Shown here: in pieces, positions 46,344-56,039 of the stretch | Layout of the letters: each line of letters starts with the position of its first letter | Numbering within the stretch: position 1 is the first letter of the stretch | Source: Anaerosphaera aminiphila DSM 21120 | GTDB lineage: Bacteria; Bacillota; Clostridia; Tissierellales; Peptoniphilaceae | Direction: 5' to 3' | Assembly (NCBI RefSeq): GCF_900129925.1 | Contig: NZ_FQXI01000001.1 | Span: forward strand, 310,001 to 374,000 | Length of the DNA: 64,000 nt | Made by a program: the position numbers and the translations under genes | The notes under the pieces: model-generated | What the model was told of the DNA's origin: nothing | What the model saw: the letters and a program-made list of their open reading frames with translations, nothing else | The model's database searches: none

Positions 46344-47417
46344 TCAACGTTTAACAGGTATTGTAACAGTAAATTTACTACCCTTACCTACTTCACTTGT
46401 AACCGTCAAGCTACCTTCAAGTTTTTCTACAATCCTATATGCCAGTGCAAGGCCAAGTCCATTTCCTTCTCCTGAGTGAGAAGTATCAGCTTGATAAAAT
46501 TTATCAAAAATTCGTTTTATTGTTTCACTGTTCATACCACAGCCTGTATCTGAAACAGACACAGTTATACTGTTATCTCCTGAAATTTGACTAAGTGAAA
46601 TTTTCCCACCTACTTCTGTATATTTAATTGCGTTAGACAGAAGATTATTCCACACAATTTCAAGCATTTCTCTGTCAGCTTTTATTATTGCACAGTCTTC
46701 TATATCAGCCTCAAAATCTATGTTCTTTTCTTCTAACAGGCTTTCAAATCCAAGTACGCAATCTGAAAGTTGACGACAGAGATCATATGACTCAACAGCC
46801 GATACTATTTCTTGACTGTCTAATTTATTTAGTCTTAGAATATTACTCACAAGAGATGTCAAATTGTCTGTAGCTTTAACTATAGTATCCATATACTGCA
46901 CTTGTGTATCTACTGGTGAATCTCCTTTTCTTAATAAACTTGTATAATTTTTTATAATAGCTAATGGTGTCCTTATTTCATGAGATACATTGGAAACAAA
47001 GTCATTTTTCAGAGTTTCAATACTCCCAAGTTCTTGAACCATTGCATTAAAATCTATAAACATTACATCTATAAAATCATATTCATCTGGAGTGTGTACT
47101 GGTTCAACAAATACAGAAAAGTCCCCTCCGGCTACTTTTTTTGCAGCACTACTTAGTTTTCTCATTGGAATATCGTAAACATGTGTTATTTGAGATCTGG
47201 TTATTAAAATAAATATAAGTGCAATTATAGCCCAATAAGTCATAATAATTGTAACTTGTATATATGAATTTAAATTGTTAAATATTGGAGAAACGATTAT
47301 TCCCATTTGAACGCCAACAAGCAAAAGCATAACAATATAAATTATTGCAAATCTCTGCCAACTAAGCATTTTCTTTTTAACTCTACTATCTACTTCATAA
47401 TCTTTCTCTCTTATCAT
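46344..47417 (-). CDS. Membrane sensor histidine kinase with HAMP domain
   Basis: 357 residues. Two membrane helices (about 19-40 and 53-74) enclose a small loop; a HAMP segment (about 78-125) follows. HisKA reads VSNVSHEIRTPLAIIKNYTS (His about 145). HATPase: NNLLSNAIKYTEVG (N), VSDTGCGM (G1), FDKFYQADTSHSG (F), GNGLGLALAYRIVE (G2). It is the cognate kinase of the regulator that overlaps it by 4 bp. The short external loop suggests a membrane or small-peptide signal. Confidence 0.93.
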   Translation of the reverse strand: MIREKDYEVDSRVKKKMLSWQRFAIIYIVMLLLVGVQMGIIVSPIFNNLNSYIQVTIIMTYWAIIALIFILITRSQITHVYDIPMRKLSSAAKKVAGGDFSVFVEPVHTPDEYDFIDVMFIDFNAMVQELGSIETLKNDFVSNVSHEIRTPLAIIKNYTSLLRKGDSPVDTQVQYMDTIVKATDNLTSLVSNILRLNKLDSQEIVSAVESYDLCRQLSDCVLGFESLLEEKNIDFEADIEDCAIIKADREMLEIVWNNLLSNAIKYTEVGGKISLSQISGDNSITVSVSDTGCGMNSETIKRIFDKFYQADTSHSGEGNGLGLALAYRIVEKLEGSLTVTSEVGKGSKFTVTIPVKR

Positions 47418-48088
47418 GACAATAATACCACCTTATAACCAAGCCCTCGCACAGTGACAATTTCAAATCCATCACAATCCGAAAGTTTTTCTCTTAATTT
47501 ATTTATATATACATCTACAGCTCGAAGATTAGTATCACTTTCTAATCCCCAAAATTCATCCATAAGCTGAGAACGTGAAAAGGCCTTCTTTGGATATGAG
47601 AGCAATTTAAAGAGGATATTAAATTCACGAAGTGTTATTGGTATTTCTTCTCCATTAATAGAAGCTGATAAATCGTCAGCATCAAGTATTAAATTGCCAA
47701 CTATCATCTTTTTTTCATCCAGTATATTTGACCTTCGAAGCAGTGCCGCAACACGAAGTACAAGTTCATCTAAATCTACAGGTTTTACCATATAATCATC
47801 AATGCCTGCACGAAATCCCTTTTGCTTTGAAGTAATATCATCACGAGCCGTCATAAATAAAATTGGTATTGTAGCATTTAGTGAACGTACTGTTTCAGCG
47901 AATTCAAAACCGTCAATTTCAGGCATCATAATATCAGATATAATCAAATCATATAAATTTCCATACATTAAATCATAGGCTTCATTTGGGTTGAAACATC
48001 CCTTAGCCATATAGCCATTATTCTCAAGATAAGTACACACAATTTCATTTAACTTTACATCATCTTCTACTACTAATATATTTATCAT
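47414..48088 (-). CDS. OmpR-family response regulator of the micropeptide cluster
   Basis: 224 residues from ATG 48088 (GGAGG 7 nt upstream). Receiver: INILVVEDDVKL, phosphorylated Asp in LIISDIMMPEIDGF, MTARDD and MVKPVDLDEL. Winged-helix domain: LREFNILFKLLSYPKKAFSR and VRGLGYKVVL. The promoter at 48119-48149 has two 11-bp-spaced TTGTTT-like repeats, matching the downstream micropeptide and four-helix promoters. It therefore probably autoregulates and drives those genes, which is inference from shared operators. Confidence 0.93.
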   Translation of the reverse strand: MINILVVEDDVKLNEIVCTYLENNGYMAKGCFNPNEAYDLMYGNLYDLIISDIMMPEIDGFEFAETVRSLNATIPILFMTARDDITSKQKGFRAGIDDYMVKPVDLDELVLRVAALLRRSNILDEKKMIVGNLILDADDLSASINGEEIPITLREFNILFKLLSYPKKAFSRSQLMDEFWGLESDTNLRAVDVYINKLREKLSDCDGFEIVTVRGLGYKVVLLS

Positions 48089-48118
48089 AATCAAACCTCC
48101 ATATTCTCGCTTAAATAC

Positions 48119-48149
48119 AGTATATCAGACTATTGTTTGAAAATTGTTA
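48119..48149 (-). promoter_or_regulatory. Operator/promoter of the response regulator gene
   Basis: Plus-strand TTGTTT (48133) and TTGTTA (48144) start 11 bp apart and the first lies exactly 8 bp from AGTATA (48119-48124), a minus-strand TATACT -10. The 8-bp gap and 11-bp phase are the same as at 44770 and 45025. Confidence 0.72.
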
Positions 48150-48175
48150 AAATAATCTTGAAACTAAATAATAAA

Positions 48176-48213
48176 ATAAAAAAACAGATGGATTAGAAAA
48201 CAACCCATCTGTT
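48176..48213 (-). terminator. Terminator after moaF
   Basis: On the minus strand AACAGATGG pairs perfectly with CCATCTGTT (plus 48183-48191 with 48205-48213) and is followed by T-rich sequence. Confidence 0.85.
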
Positions 48214-48273
48214 AACAAATATATTTTAAAAGAAGACTATAATATAACCCATAATTAACAACTATTAATTTAA

Positions 48274-49104
48274 TTATAGTTTAGTAACATCTAAGCCTTC
48301 AATCTTTTTAATTTTTGCTCCTGAAGGAACATTAAGGATTTTTCCTCTATAGTCTTTTCCTTCATAACTAGCCATAGAGCCAGTAGATTGATTTGCATTA
48401 AAATCTAAAATAATCGTTGAAATAACATGTAGAATTTTTTCAATCCATATAATTACATAAAGATTATCTGCGATTTTTAAGAATTTAACATAGTCAGTAT
48501 CACCTAACCCAGCCTCATTACCCGAATAGCAATACCATGTAAATAAATCTACATCATAATAAGTATGAACGTAGGCATCTTTATTACTGTATGTGTATGT
48601 TGCGTTCTTACCAGCTAATTCATTTGTAAATGGAAATGTTTCAGTTTTCCCATTTTCATAATGGCCATCAACGGCAGCATTGTGAAAGTAAACGCTTGAA
48701 GCATATGCAGGCAAGTCATTCATTACACGCTTAAATATTGGTAAAGTATCCGTTTCATCATTTGGAAATAATCCGAAAATTACAGTAGCAATTTTTTTAT
48801 TCATATCTAAAATAATAGTCAAAAGAATTTTTTCTTTATGAACATAACTTAAATAAAATATATTTTCTCTTGGTTCAGTTGCAATATATGCTGATTTTCC
48901 TGTAACTCCATTATCTTCTCCACCAATAACTGTATATTCTAAATTTTCATCATCAATAAAAGTAAACTTTAGTTCGTTTCCATCATCCAAAAACACACTT
49001 AGATCTTTCTTTTTTGAAAAATACGAAGTTTGAGGCAAGTTGTATTCGCTGAAACCATCAGCCATTTCAGTTAGGGTAATATAATTATCATTTTTCTTAC
49101 TCAT
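48274..49104 (-). CDS. MoaF-family protein
   Basis: 276 residues from ATG 49104, 7 nt after AGGAGG; a TTG one codon earlier is less well placed. The protein has two beta-rich halves (about 20-135 and 150-260), consistent with MoaF N- and C-terminal lipocalin-like domains. Matching features include the internally similar YSNKDAYVHTYYDVDLFTWY-type strands and a GSMASYEGKDYRG C-terminus. MoaF was named from molybdenum-cofactor loci but its biochemical role is unsettled. No moa genes lie near, so a Moco role is not supported here. Confidence 0.72.
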   Translation of the reverse strand: MSKKNDNYITLTEMADGFSEYNLPQTSYFSKKKDLSVFLDDGNELKFTFIDDENLEYTVIGGEDNGVTGKSAYIATEPRENIFYLSYVHKEKILLTIILDMNKKIATVIFGLFPNDETDTLPIFKRVMNDLPAYASSVYFHNAAVDGHYENGKTETFPFTNELAGKNATYTYSNKDAYVHTYYDVDLFTWYCYSGNEAGLGDTDYVKFLKIADNLYVIIWIEKILHVISTIILDFNANQSTGSMASYEGKDYRGKILNVPSGAKIKKIEGLDVTKL

Positions 49105-49544
49105 CAAAATTCCTCCTTTTTATATTAAAATATTAGCAACCTTTTACTTTAGTATGATATAGAAGTAATAATTAGTCAAGCCCAGAATCTTGTGTATTTA
49201 GGAGAAAAATTTTATTTAATATTTTAACAAAAGTACATGGAAATAGTAGTTCTATTTTTACTATTTAAGATAGAATTTTTCATTAGAAATTGGCCATACT
49301 ATTAAAATTGAAAATGAAAATCTTGAAACTTCCCATATGCTAAAGTAGAATCCTTTTAGTGACGACGATAGTATAAATGGTAAAATCACACTTATTGCCT
49401 ATAGCAAAACATTTAAACGTGTGACAGGTATATCTGACTACTCTTTTATTATGATATATAAGATACTGAAAGATATTACTGAAGACAATGCAAGAGCTAT
49501 TAGATGATAATTGTACTTTCCATTAATATAGTCATAATTACCAC
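49105..49544. other. Gap with a gene remnant
   Basis: The 440-bp stretch between moaF and the ydeI-like gene contains only the small remnant at 49286-49507, AT-rich sequence and the moaF promoter region. No operator is clear. Confidence 0.5.
49286..49507 (+). pseudogene. Degraded reading-frame remnant
   Basis: A plus-strand frame of 73 codons is open except for one TAG after residue 20. The readable part includes NGKITLIAYSKTFKRVTG and DYSFIMIYKILKDITEDN. It has no credible start and I cannot name the family. It looks like the C-terminal end of a decayed gene, with only weak evidence from its codon content. Confidence 0.35.
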
Positions 49545-50124
49545 CTACTTTTTATAGTTTAATAATCTCCCGTCATCATGCCATTCTCCGTACATAGTAT
49601 TTTTTTTAGTGTTTTCTAAAAACTTGTTCAATCTTTTTTCGAATAAATCATTTTGATTTTTTTTTAATTTGTATAGTATCTAAACGAACTTTCTTATAAA
49701 TATCCGGAAAATTTTTAAAATTTTCATAGATCTCCTCATCCTCCTTAATTTTCTTTAAAATATAAGGATCGATCTTAAAACCATTATCCGACATGTCAGG
49801 TAAATATTTCCTCCCACAATCCGTCATTTTATTTAGATACTCAAGTCTCCTCACTCTCTCTTTATTTAATTCAGACCATTGACTTTTTTTCTGCCTTGGA
49901 GATAGTCTCTGAGCCAATTGTGTTTCAGATACTTTTTTAATTGTACTGTCTATCCAACCAAAACACATTGCTTCTTCAACTGCATCTAAATAATAAATTG
50001 TTTTTTCTAGTTTTTGACCTCTAGTGGTTAAAACCCAACAATGGTCAACTATTTCACAATTTTTCTCTAACCAGTTTCTTAATCCTTTTCTTGTACTTAC
50101 CTGTAATATATAATCTATCTCCAT
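49545..50124 (-). pseudogene. YdeI/OmpD-associated family protein split by a one-base insertion in a poly-A run
   Basis: Start ATG 50124 with AAGGAG 6 nt upstream. The first frame includes WVLTTRGQKLEKTIYYLDAV, CFGWIDSTIKKV and RLSPRQKKSQWSELN, the YdeI-family signatures, then stops at 49648 just after an A9 run (plus T9, 49657-49665). Removing one A continues the frame as KNQNDLFEKRLNKFLENTKK and the family tail MYGEWHDDGRLLNY to a stop at 49545. The restored protein, about 192 residues, has the normal family length. The family is linked to bacteriocin or peptide tolerance in some Bacillota, though the function is weakly established. Confidence 0.85.
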
Positions 50125-50380
50125 TATATGCTCCTTCATAAACTAAAAAGTCCTATAAACTACTTTTTATTATTGCACTTGACTTTACAACTTGGAAATT
50201 TATGCGAGAATTAAAACAATAACAATTAAAAGCTCTTGAAGGCTACATAATTGTTATTTTCTTATATATAATATTAATACTTTTTTATGATGCTCTCAAT
50301 ATTAATATTACTCATATTCCTTATTCTTACTATATTTTAAATGTATAGCGTGTAAGGAGAATTTAAAGTAACTAAAACGT

Positions 50381-50417
50381 AAAAATAAAAGGAACATATA
50401 TATTTAAAATGCTCCTT
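50381..50417. terminator. Terminator in the gap after the deaminase gene
   Basis: AAGGAACAT (50389-50397) pairs with ATGCTCCTT (50409-50417) with one wobble, with T-rich sequence on both sides. It is the only clear element in the 50125-50505 gap. Confidence 0.7.
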
Positions 50418-50505
50418 CTATTTTTATATTAATTTTTTAATTTCGGCTTTATTCTCTTACTGTTAAGAATATACCTTACATTATTTTTATTTTAAAATGA
50501 ATCAA

Positions 50506-51519
50506 CTACAAATTTTCAACATAAGCATCAATTTGATCAATATATTCATTTTTCTTTTCTGCTGGTATCCAAGCTATTTCAAATGAGTTTTTAGCCAGTT
50601 GAATAATATCTTTTTTTTCTAAATTATATTTAGTTGCAAGAACATACATATCATCAGAAATATAACTTTGGAAATAAGCAGGATCATCTGAATTAACAGT
50701 GACTTTTAACCCCTTGTGTAGCAATTCCAAAATTTCTTTTCCTTTCATATCTTCTGTTACAAAACTGTTGGAAACAGGACAGCAAGTAAATCCAATTCCA
50801 TTTTCTTTTGCATATTCAACTAGTTTTGCATCCTCTAGTATATTCGTTCCATGATCGATTCGTTGTACACCAATTTCTAATAGTGCTTGACGGATATGTT
50901 CAATAGAGTTTTCTTGATCAATGTCGCAATGCATAGTTATATTGAAGCCATCTTCCTTTGCTCGAGCAAAAACATCTGCAAATTTTTTAGGAGGATTTTT
51001 TCTTTCGTCAGAGTCCAGACCAATTCCTATAATTTTATCTCCATATGGCAACATTTGTTCATAGGTTTCAATTGCAGATTCTTGAGACATATCCCTTAAG
51101 AAGCACATAATAAGATGTGATTCAACTCCTAGAGCAACGCCATCTTTTGCTGCACGGTAATAACCATTAATGACATCTGCAAATGGTACTCCTCTTGAAG
51201 TGTGAGCTTGGGGATCAAAAAATAACTCAGCATATTTTACATTATTATCTTTTGCTTTTTTCAAATAGTCCATTGCCAATAGATAAAAATCTTCTTCTTT
51301 TTGTAGAACTTCCATTGCGGGATAGTACACTCCCAAAAAAGATGTCAAGGAATCAAATTCATAAGACTGTCTTACTTCTTCAATGGTTTTTTGTCCAATA
51401 TCAATCCCATTTTTTTTAGCAAGTTCCAATTTTAACTCCGGCTCCAAAGTTCCTTCTAAGTGTACGTGTAGTTCCGCTTTGGGAATTCCAACAATAAATT
51501 CTTTTGTTACGTTAGACAT
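50506..51519 (-). CDS. Adenosine/adenine deaminase family protein (Aah1-like)
   Basis: 337 residues. Metal-site motifs: ELHVHLEGT (His pair), MHCDIDQEN, RIDHGTNI and the C-terminal VNSDDPAYF with the metal-binding Asp. Zinc-dependent, it hydrolyses adenosine to inosine or adenine to hypoxanthine. The NSDDPAYF form is typical of Aah1-type adenine deaminases, while classical adenosine deaminase has NTDDP; so adenine is the likelier substrate. It is a single-gene unit. Possible link: adenine is released in the deoxyadenosine/MTA salvage seen at 16-18 kb, an inference. Confidence 0.88.
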   Translation of the reverse strand: MSNVTKEFIVGIPKAELHVHLEGTLEPELKLELAKKNGIDIGQKTIEEVRQSYEFDSLTSFLGVYYPAMEVLQKEEDFYLLAMDYLKKAKDNNVKYAELFFDPQAHTSRGVPFADVINGYYRAAKDGVALGVESHLIMCFLRDMSQESAIETYEQMLPYGDKIIGIGLDSDERKNPPKKFADVFARAKEDGFNITMHCDIDQENSIEHIRQALLEIGVQRIDHGTNILEDAKLVEYAKENGIGFTCCPVSNSFVTEDMKGKEILELLHKGLKVTVNSDDPAYFQSYISDDMYVLATKYNLEKKDIIQLAKNSFEIAWIPAEKKNEYIDQIDAYVENL

Positions 51520-51712
51520 TTTATTACCTCCTAATAATTGTTACGAATATTCTACTTTTAGTATATCTTGTGGGTAAGGGAAATACAATAAATCTTAAAA
51601 CAATATAGTCTCTGTATCTAAATAATGTAATTTGCAAATGAATTCACTGAACAATTTAATTATGAAGTTGCGTTGGTCAAAAAATACTTTTAAAAATATA
51701 GAGTGTTGGAAA

Positions 51713-51745
51713 AAACTGCAATGATTTTCGTATCGTTGCAGTTTT
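51713..51745. terminator. Terminator after the BNR protein gene
   Basis: On the minus strand AAAACTGCAACGAT pairs with ATCATTGCAGTTTT with one wobble and a short loop, flanked by T-rich sequence. Confidence 0.82.
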
Positions 51746-51778
51746 CTAAAGTTATTTTTAAATTATCTGTCCTTAAGG

Positions 51779-53304
51779 CTACTCTTTGAATTTCCAATTT
51801 GCGCCTCTATCTTGAGATTCAAATATGATTCCTTCTTTCTCTACTGAATTGCTCTTCACTTTTACTGTCAATATTTCATTTTCATATTCCGGCATAGAAA
51901 TATATTTATAATCATCTATTGAAAGACCATATTCTTTTGCACTTTTTGGTAAACTAGTCACGGTATTCATAGGTAGGATTATTTCTGTAAAACTTATTCC
52001 ACCGTCTCTGGTTACAAAAATCTCGGAATAGTCACCTGATGCACCAGCAATTCCGATGTATCCATATGACTCATCAAAGAATTCTATTCCTTCTGCAACT
52101 CCTCCTTTTCCTGAAAAAGGATGTTCATTTTTTATTTCCCAGGAAACGCCACCATTTTCTGTGTATTTTAACTCATAAAATCTAGAGCCAAGTGCTGAAT
52201 CTACTACCTCAAGTTTCCATCCAATGGTATTATTATCTTCTAAGAAAAAATAAACAGTTCCATTATTTTTATCTATAGTCCAACCTTTTGTCGTTTTTGC
52301 TTTTTTCTCTTGCTCACTTAAATTTTGTTCAATTACTACTTCTTGAGATATGTATTCAGGTTCTATTATATATCTCATGGGCACAGTTTTATCTTCAAAT
52401 GGAACATGTAAAGATACTTCATAGCCACTAATTAAGCCGCCACTTGATAATTTATTTATATTTGAAGAATCTCCAACAATTCTATCTCCATCAACATCTC
52501 CTGGAATAAAGACAAGTCCTTCTTGCGTATTAAAGTTTCTTTTCCCAGAGTATACAATCTCATATACCTCAGTGTCCAAATTACTAGACCATTCAGTAAC
52601 TTGTTTTTTAAGGTCCACTTGTTGCAAAATAGCAAGCATTGGGTCAAGCGCTTTATCTTCATTATAATCTGCATTTGCCTCCCCATCAGTCCATACATTA
52701 ATAACTTCCTCATTTTGAGTGACGTCATAATTTATAAGATAAGTTTGCTTTTTACCTTTTCTACTATCTCCATATAAGAAAGCGTTGATTTCTTTTATAT
52801 CTCCATTTTTATAAAATTGAACTGCAAAATCACCTGTAATATATAATTTATCAGGCATATTTAATTTTTCATTTAATTCTGCAAGTACACCTTCCAAGCC
52901 ATCTTCATATATATTATGGTGAGTAAATGAAATCTTTTTTTCCGGCAAAACTCATCTAGTTTCCAAGACAGTGCACCATTATAAGGAATTGCAGAATAAA
53001 CTATCTTTCCTCCAAAAAATAGGGTTATCGAAATAAATCCAATGAGCGTAAGCAAAGAAAAGTAGCGATTGGAAGAATGTTTTTCATTGTTTTTTAAAAG
53101 ATTAAACCTTAAGAAAATCCATATAACTAATCCAACTAAAAGAATGCATAATGCAGGAACAATCCTAATTAAGTGACTATAAAGCCCTCCATATTGACAC
53201 AGTTCCCATACCTGATATATAAAAAAGACATAAATTACTAACAGAACAACAACCAAAATATTCTTAATTTGTTTTTTTCTCAAAACTGATTTATTTTCAT
53301 CCAT
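51779..53304 (-). pseudogene. Membrane-anchored BNR-repeat protein split by a one-base deletion
   Basis: The first frame starts MDENKSVLRKKQIKN (GGGGG RBS) and has three membrane helices (about 15-35, 47-66, 82-100). It then derails around 52934-52950. The second frame continues PEKKISFTHHNIYEDGLEG and runs about 385 residues, a beta-rich extracellular part with Asp-box/BNR motifs near its end: NGGVSWEIKNEHPFSG, TRDGGISFTEI, SQDRGANWKF. Restoring one base (T4 to T5, or A7 to A8) joins them as DEFLPEKKIS or a near equivalent. It is likely a sialidase-fold sensor or binding protein with no visible catalytic residues. Confidence 0.82.
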
Positions 53305-54017
53305 ATCTTTCTAACCCCCTCTTCACTTAAAAATAACTTATAATTTTCTAACTTTCTAATTTTTCTAAACCTTTGTCGGATTTATTTAAGTTTTGTAACT
53401 AGTTTTATAATCATTGTGAGTAATTGAAATATTAACTATTTTCAATTTATATTATACACCCATCTACATTATTAATACATTTATGCCACTATGATGTAAT
53501 ATAAAATATTAATGTACTTATTTATTTCTATAATTTCATTACATGAATTTAAACGTGAAAAATATTATCTACTTAAATTATAATTTTTGTACTCAAAATG
53601 AAGGTAAAAGAAAAAATAAACCCTGTAGCTCTATATAAAAAGCTTACAGGATTTATTTTATTTATTCCCACTTAATGGCAAAGACTATCAGCACACTTTT
53701 GATAATTTTTTTGTGTATTACCTCTTTAACACCATCTAACTTGGAAAACAACCAAGAGCCCTACAAACATTTAATTTACAATATTTATAGGGCTCTTTAT
53801 ATTATTTGCATTTTTTAACTTCAACGAATTTTTTGTTATCAAAATGCTATCAACATCTCTATCTATTCAATATCTCTATAAAAATCAATTAACACCTTCT
53901 CATTATTATGTTATGGTTATAAAATGAGTAGGTGGTTCTGAGTCCACACTCCCAAATAATATCGCGTATTTCAGTGCAAATTTAAGTAAATTAGAAACTA
54001 TGCAATACTATACCGTA
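53305..54017. other. Intergenic region with hairpins and an element-edge-like repeat
   Basis: No gene is seen. Hairpins are AGAGCCCTA...TAGGGCTCT (about 53755-53798) and an imperfect AAATCCTGTAAGCT stem (about 53620-53660). It also carries TATTCCCACT at 53664 and, at about 53800-53850, a TTATATTATTTGCATTTTTTAA-type block ending GAATTTTTTGTTATC (written here in parts). That block also occurs at 56570-56630 and 59710-59775. Confidence 0.6.
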
Positions 54018-56039
54018 TTACCAAATTCTAAGTCTTTCGGATTTTGAACGATACATTGCGTCTCCTTCTTTTACGTTAAACACTTCATAAAATTCATCGA
54101 AGTTAGGCAACATATTGTTCACTCTCAACATACTAGGAGAATGGCTATCCATAAGAGCAGCTTCCTTTCCTATATCACCACTAACTTCTTTCCAAGTTTC
54201 TGCAAATGAAGTGAAGAACTCTTCAAGGTTTCCGTCAGGTAATTTCTTCACAGCGTCAATCGCCACACCTATTCCACCTAAATCTGCAATGTTTTCTGAA
54301 AGTGTCTTTTCTCCATCAATAGTTCCATCGGCATATTCTAAACCATCAAACTGCTTCACCATTTTTTGTGATAATTCGGAAAATTTGTCATAGTCTTCTG
54401 TTGTCCACCAGTCAGATACATTTCCAAATTCGTCAAATTTAGCACCATAGTCATCAAATATATGAGAAATTTCATGACCGATTATTACACCTAGAGCACC
54501 ATAGTTTTGACTTTTAGTCCTAGTAGAATCATACATAGGCGGTTGAATTATGCCGGCAGGTATTGTAATTGAATTTGAACCTGCCGCTGCAAAGGCATTT
54601 ACAGTTTTAGGACTTGCATGCCATGTATCTCTAGGAGTTGTTTTTCCAAATTCCACCCAATGATTTTCAAGGGCAATTTTTTCCATTTCTATTACATTAG
54701 AGAGCACAGAACCTCCTTGTTCAAATGTCTTAATAGAATAATTATCGTATTTGTCTACGTAATTATCCGGATATCCAACTAAAACTTCCATATTATCCAA
54801 TTTCAAAATGGCTTTTTCTTTAGTGTTTTCCGAAAGCCAATCTATAGTTTTTATTCTATCTCTATATATACTTATGAGCTCTTGAGTCATATTTTCTACA
54901 TCCGCTTTCGATTTATCGTCTAAATATGTCTCTCCATAATATTGACCTAGTGCATCACTATATAGAATCGATATTAAGAAGTAATTCAGATCGATATCTA
55001 TGGTTGTAGCTCCAACTGCACCAACGTGAATTTTAAAATTATCAATTTTAGCTTGAGTTTCAGGCGATACATAAGACATGTTAGCCCTTATAAATTGTGA
55101 TTTCATCCAATTTTTAATCAATGGAAGATTTTCATCCTTATATATCTCTGAAATGTGTTTAAAATATTCAGCATCCAGTACGTTGATATCCTCTGGAATC
55201 ACACCAGTCAAACTTTTTATGATAGAAGCGAAATCCACGTCTTCTAGGCTATTGTCAAATTCAGCAAACGAACTTGGTTTGTACAGAGCTGTAGAGTCAT
55301 TCTCTAAATCAGCTGCTGTCTCGCCCTCTACTTCATATGGAATAATGAGTTTATCAAATGCTATTGTGTCATCCAAAATTTTTTCTATCTGATCTTCAGA
55401 ATAACCTGTAGAAACAAATAGTTTTTTTGTCAAATCCTTGTATTCCTTTATATTATCCTCATCTTCATAGCTAGAAGCATCCGCTAATGATGTTGAAGGT
55501 GGTAAAACATAAAGCGAGTTTTTCTTGAAATCTTTAACATCACCATAGTAATCAATGTTTATCGGCATAGAATATCCTTTTAAAAATAAAGACTTGTAGT
55601 TTTTAAATAAGTCTGAAATAGAATCAATGTCATCTATTTCTTTGAAGTAATTTGTATAAGACTTATTTCCCTCTGCATTACGTGCATCATAATCTTGTAA
55701 CATAGTATAGAGCTTTGCAGGCTCTTTTAAATATGGGGAAGCGGCACTTGAATCAGCTACAGTTTTTTCCAGATCACTCTTAAGCAAAGAGTCTACATTT
55801 TTCATCATATCTGCTATTGGACTGGTTATGAGCTCGTCTCCAACTAGAACGGTTTTTTGTATCCAATCATAATTGACTGCATTGTAAAAGTCATCTTGTA
55901 GACGTGGTGCTTTGCTTGCAGTTGCCTCCGTCTTTTTATTGGAATCATCTCCCTTAGGTACTGCCGTGCAACTTGTTTGCAATAATACTATCCCCATGAG
56001 CATTATTGCCATGATGAGCGAAAGTCTTTTGTTTTTCAT
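54018..56039 (-). CDS. M13 family zinc metallopeptidase lipoprotein (PepO-like)
   Basis: 673 residues, matching neprilysin-family length. The N-terminus is a lipoprotein signal with lipobox LQTSC (Cys about 24), so it is anchored outside the membrane. Zinc site VIIGHEISHIFDDYG (HExxH), second Glu in ENIADLGGIG, and the substrate segment NAFAAAGSNSITIPAG are complete. It cleaves peptides up to ~40 residues. The AGGAGG RBS precedes ATG. The end reads AMYRSKSERLRIW, the family C-terminal signature. It is a single-gene unit. Confidence 0.94.
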   Translation of the reverse strand: MKNKRLSLIMAIMLMGIVLLQTSCTAVPKGDDSNKKTEATASKAPRLQDDFYNAVNYDWIQKTVLVGDELITSPIADMMKNVDSLLKSDLEKTVADSSAASPYLKEPAKLYTMLQDYDARNAEGNKSYTNYFKEIDDIDSISDLFKNYKSLFLKGYSMPINIDYYGDVKDFKKNSLYVLPPSTSLADASSYEDEDNIKEYKDLTKKLFVSTGYSEDQIEKILDDTIAFDKLIIPYEVEGETAADLENDSTALYKPSSFAEFDNSLEDVDFASIIKSLTGVIPEDINVLDAEYFKHISEIYKDENLPLIKNWMKSQFIRANMSYVSPETQAKIDNFKIHVGAVGATTIDIDLNYFLISILYSDALGQYYGETYLDDKSKADVENMTQELISIYRDRIKTIDWLSENTKEKAILKLDNMEVLVGYPDNYVDKYDNYSIKTFEQGGSVLSNVIEMEKIALENHWVEFGKTTPRDTWHASPKTVNAFAAAGSNSITIPAGIIQPPMYDSTRTKSQNYGALGVIIGHEISHIFDDYGAKFDEFGNVSDWWTTEDYDKFSELSQKMVKQFDGLEYADGTIDGEKTLSENIADLGGIGVAIDAVKKLPDGNLEEFFTSFAETWKEVSGDIGKEAALMDSHSPSMLRVNNMLPNFDEFYEVFNVKEGDAMYRSKSERLRIW

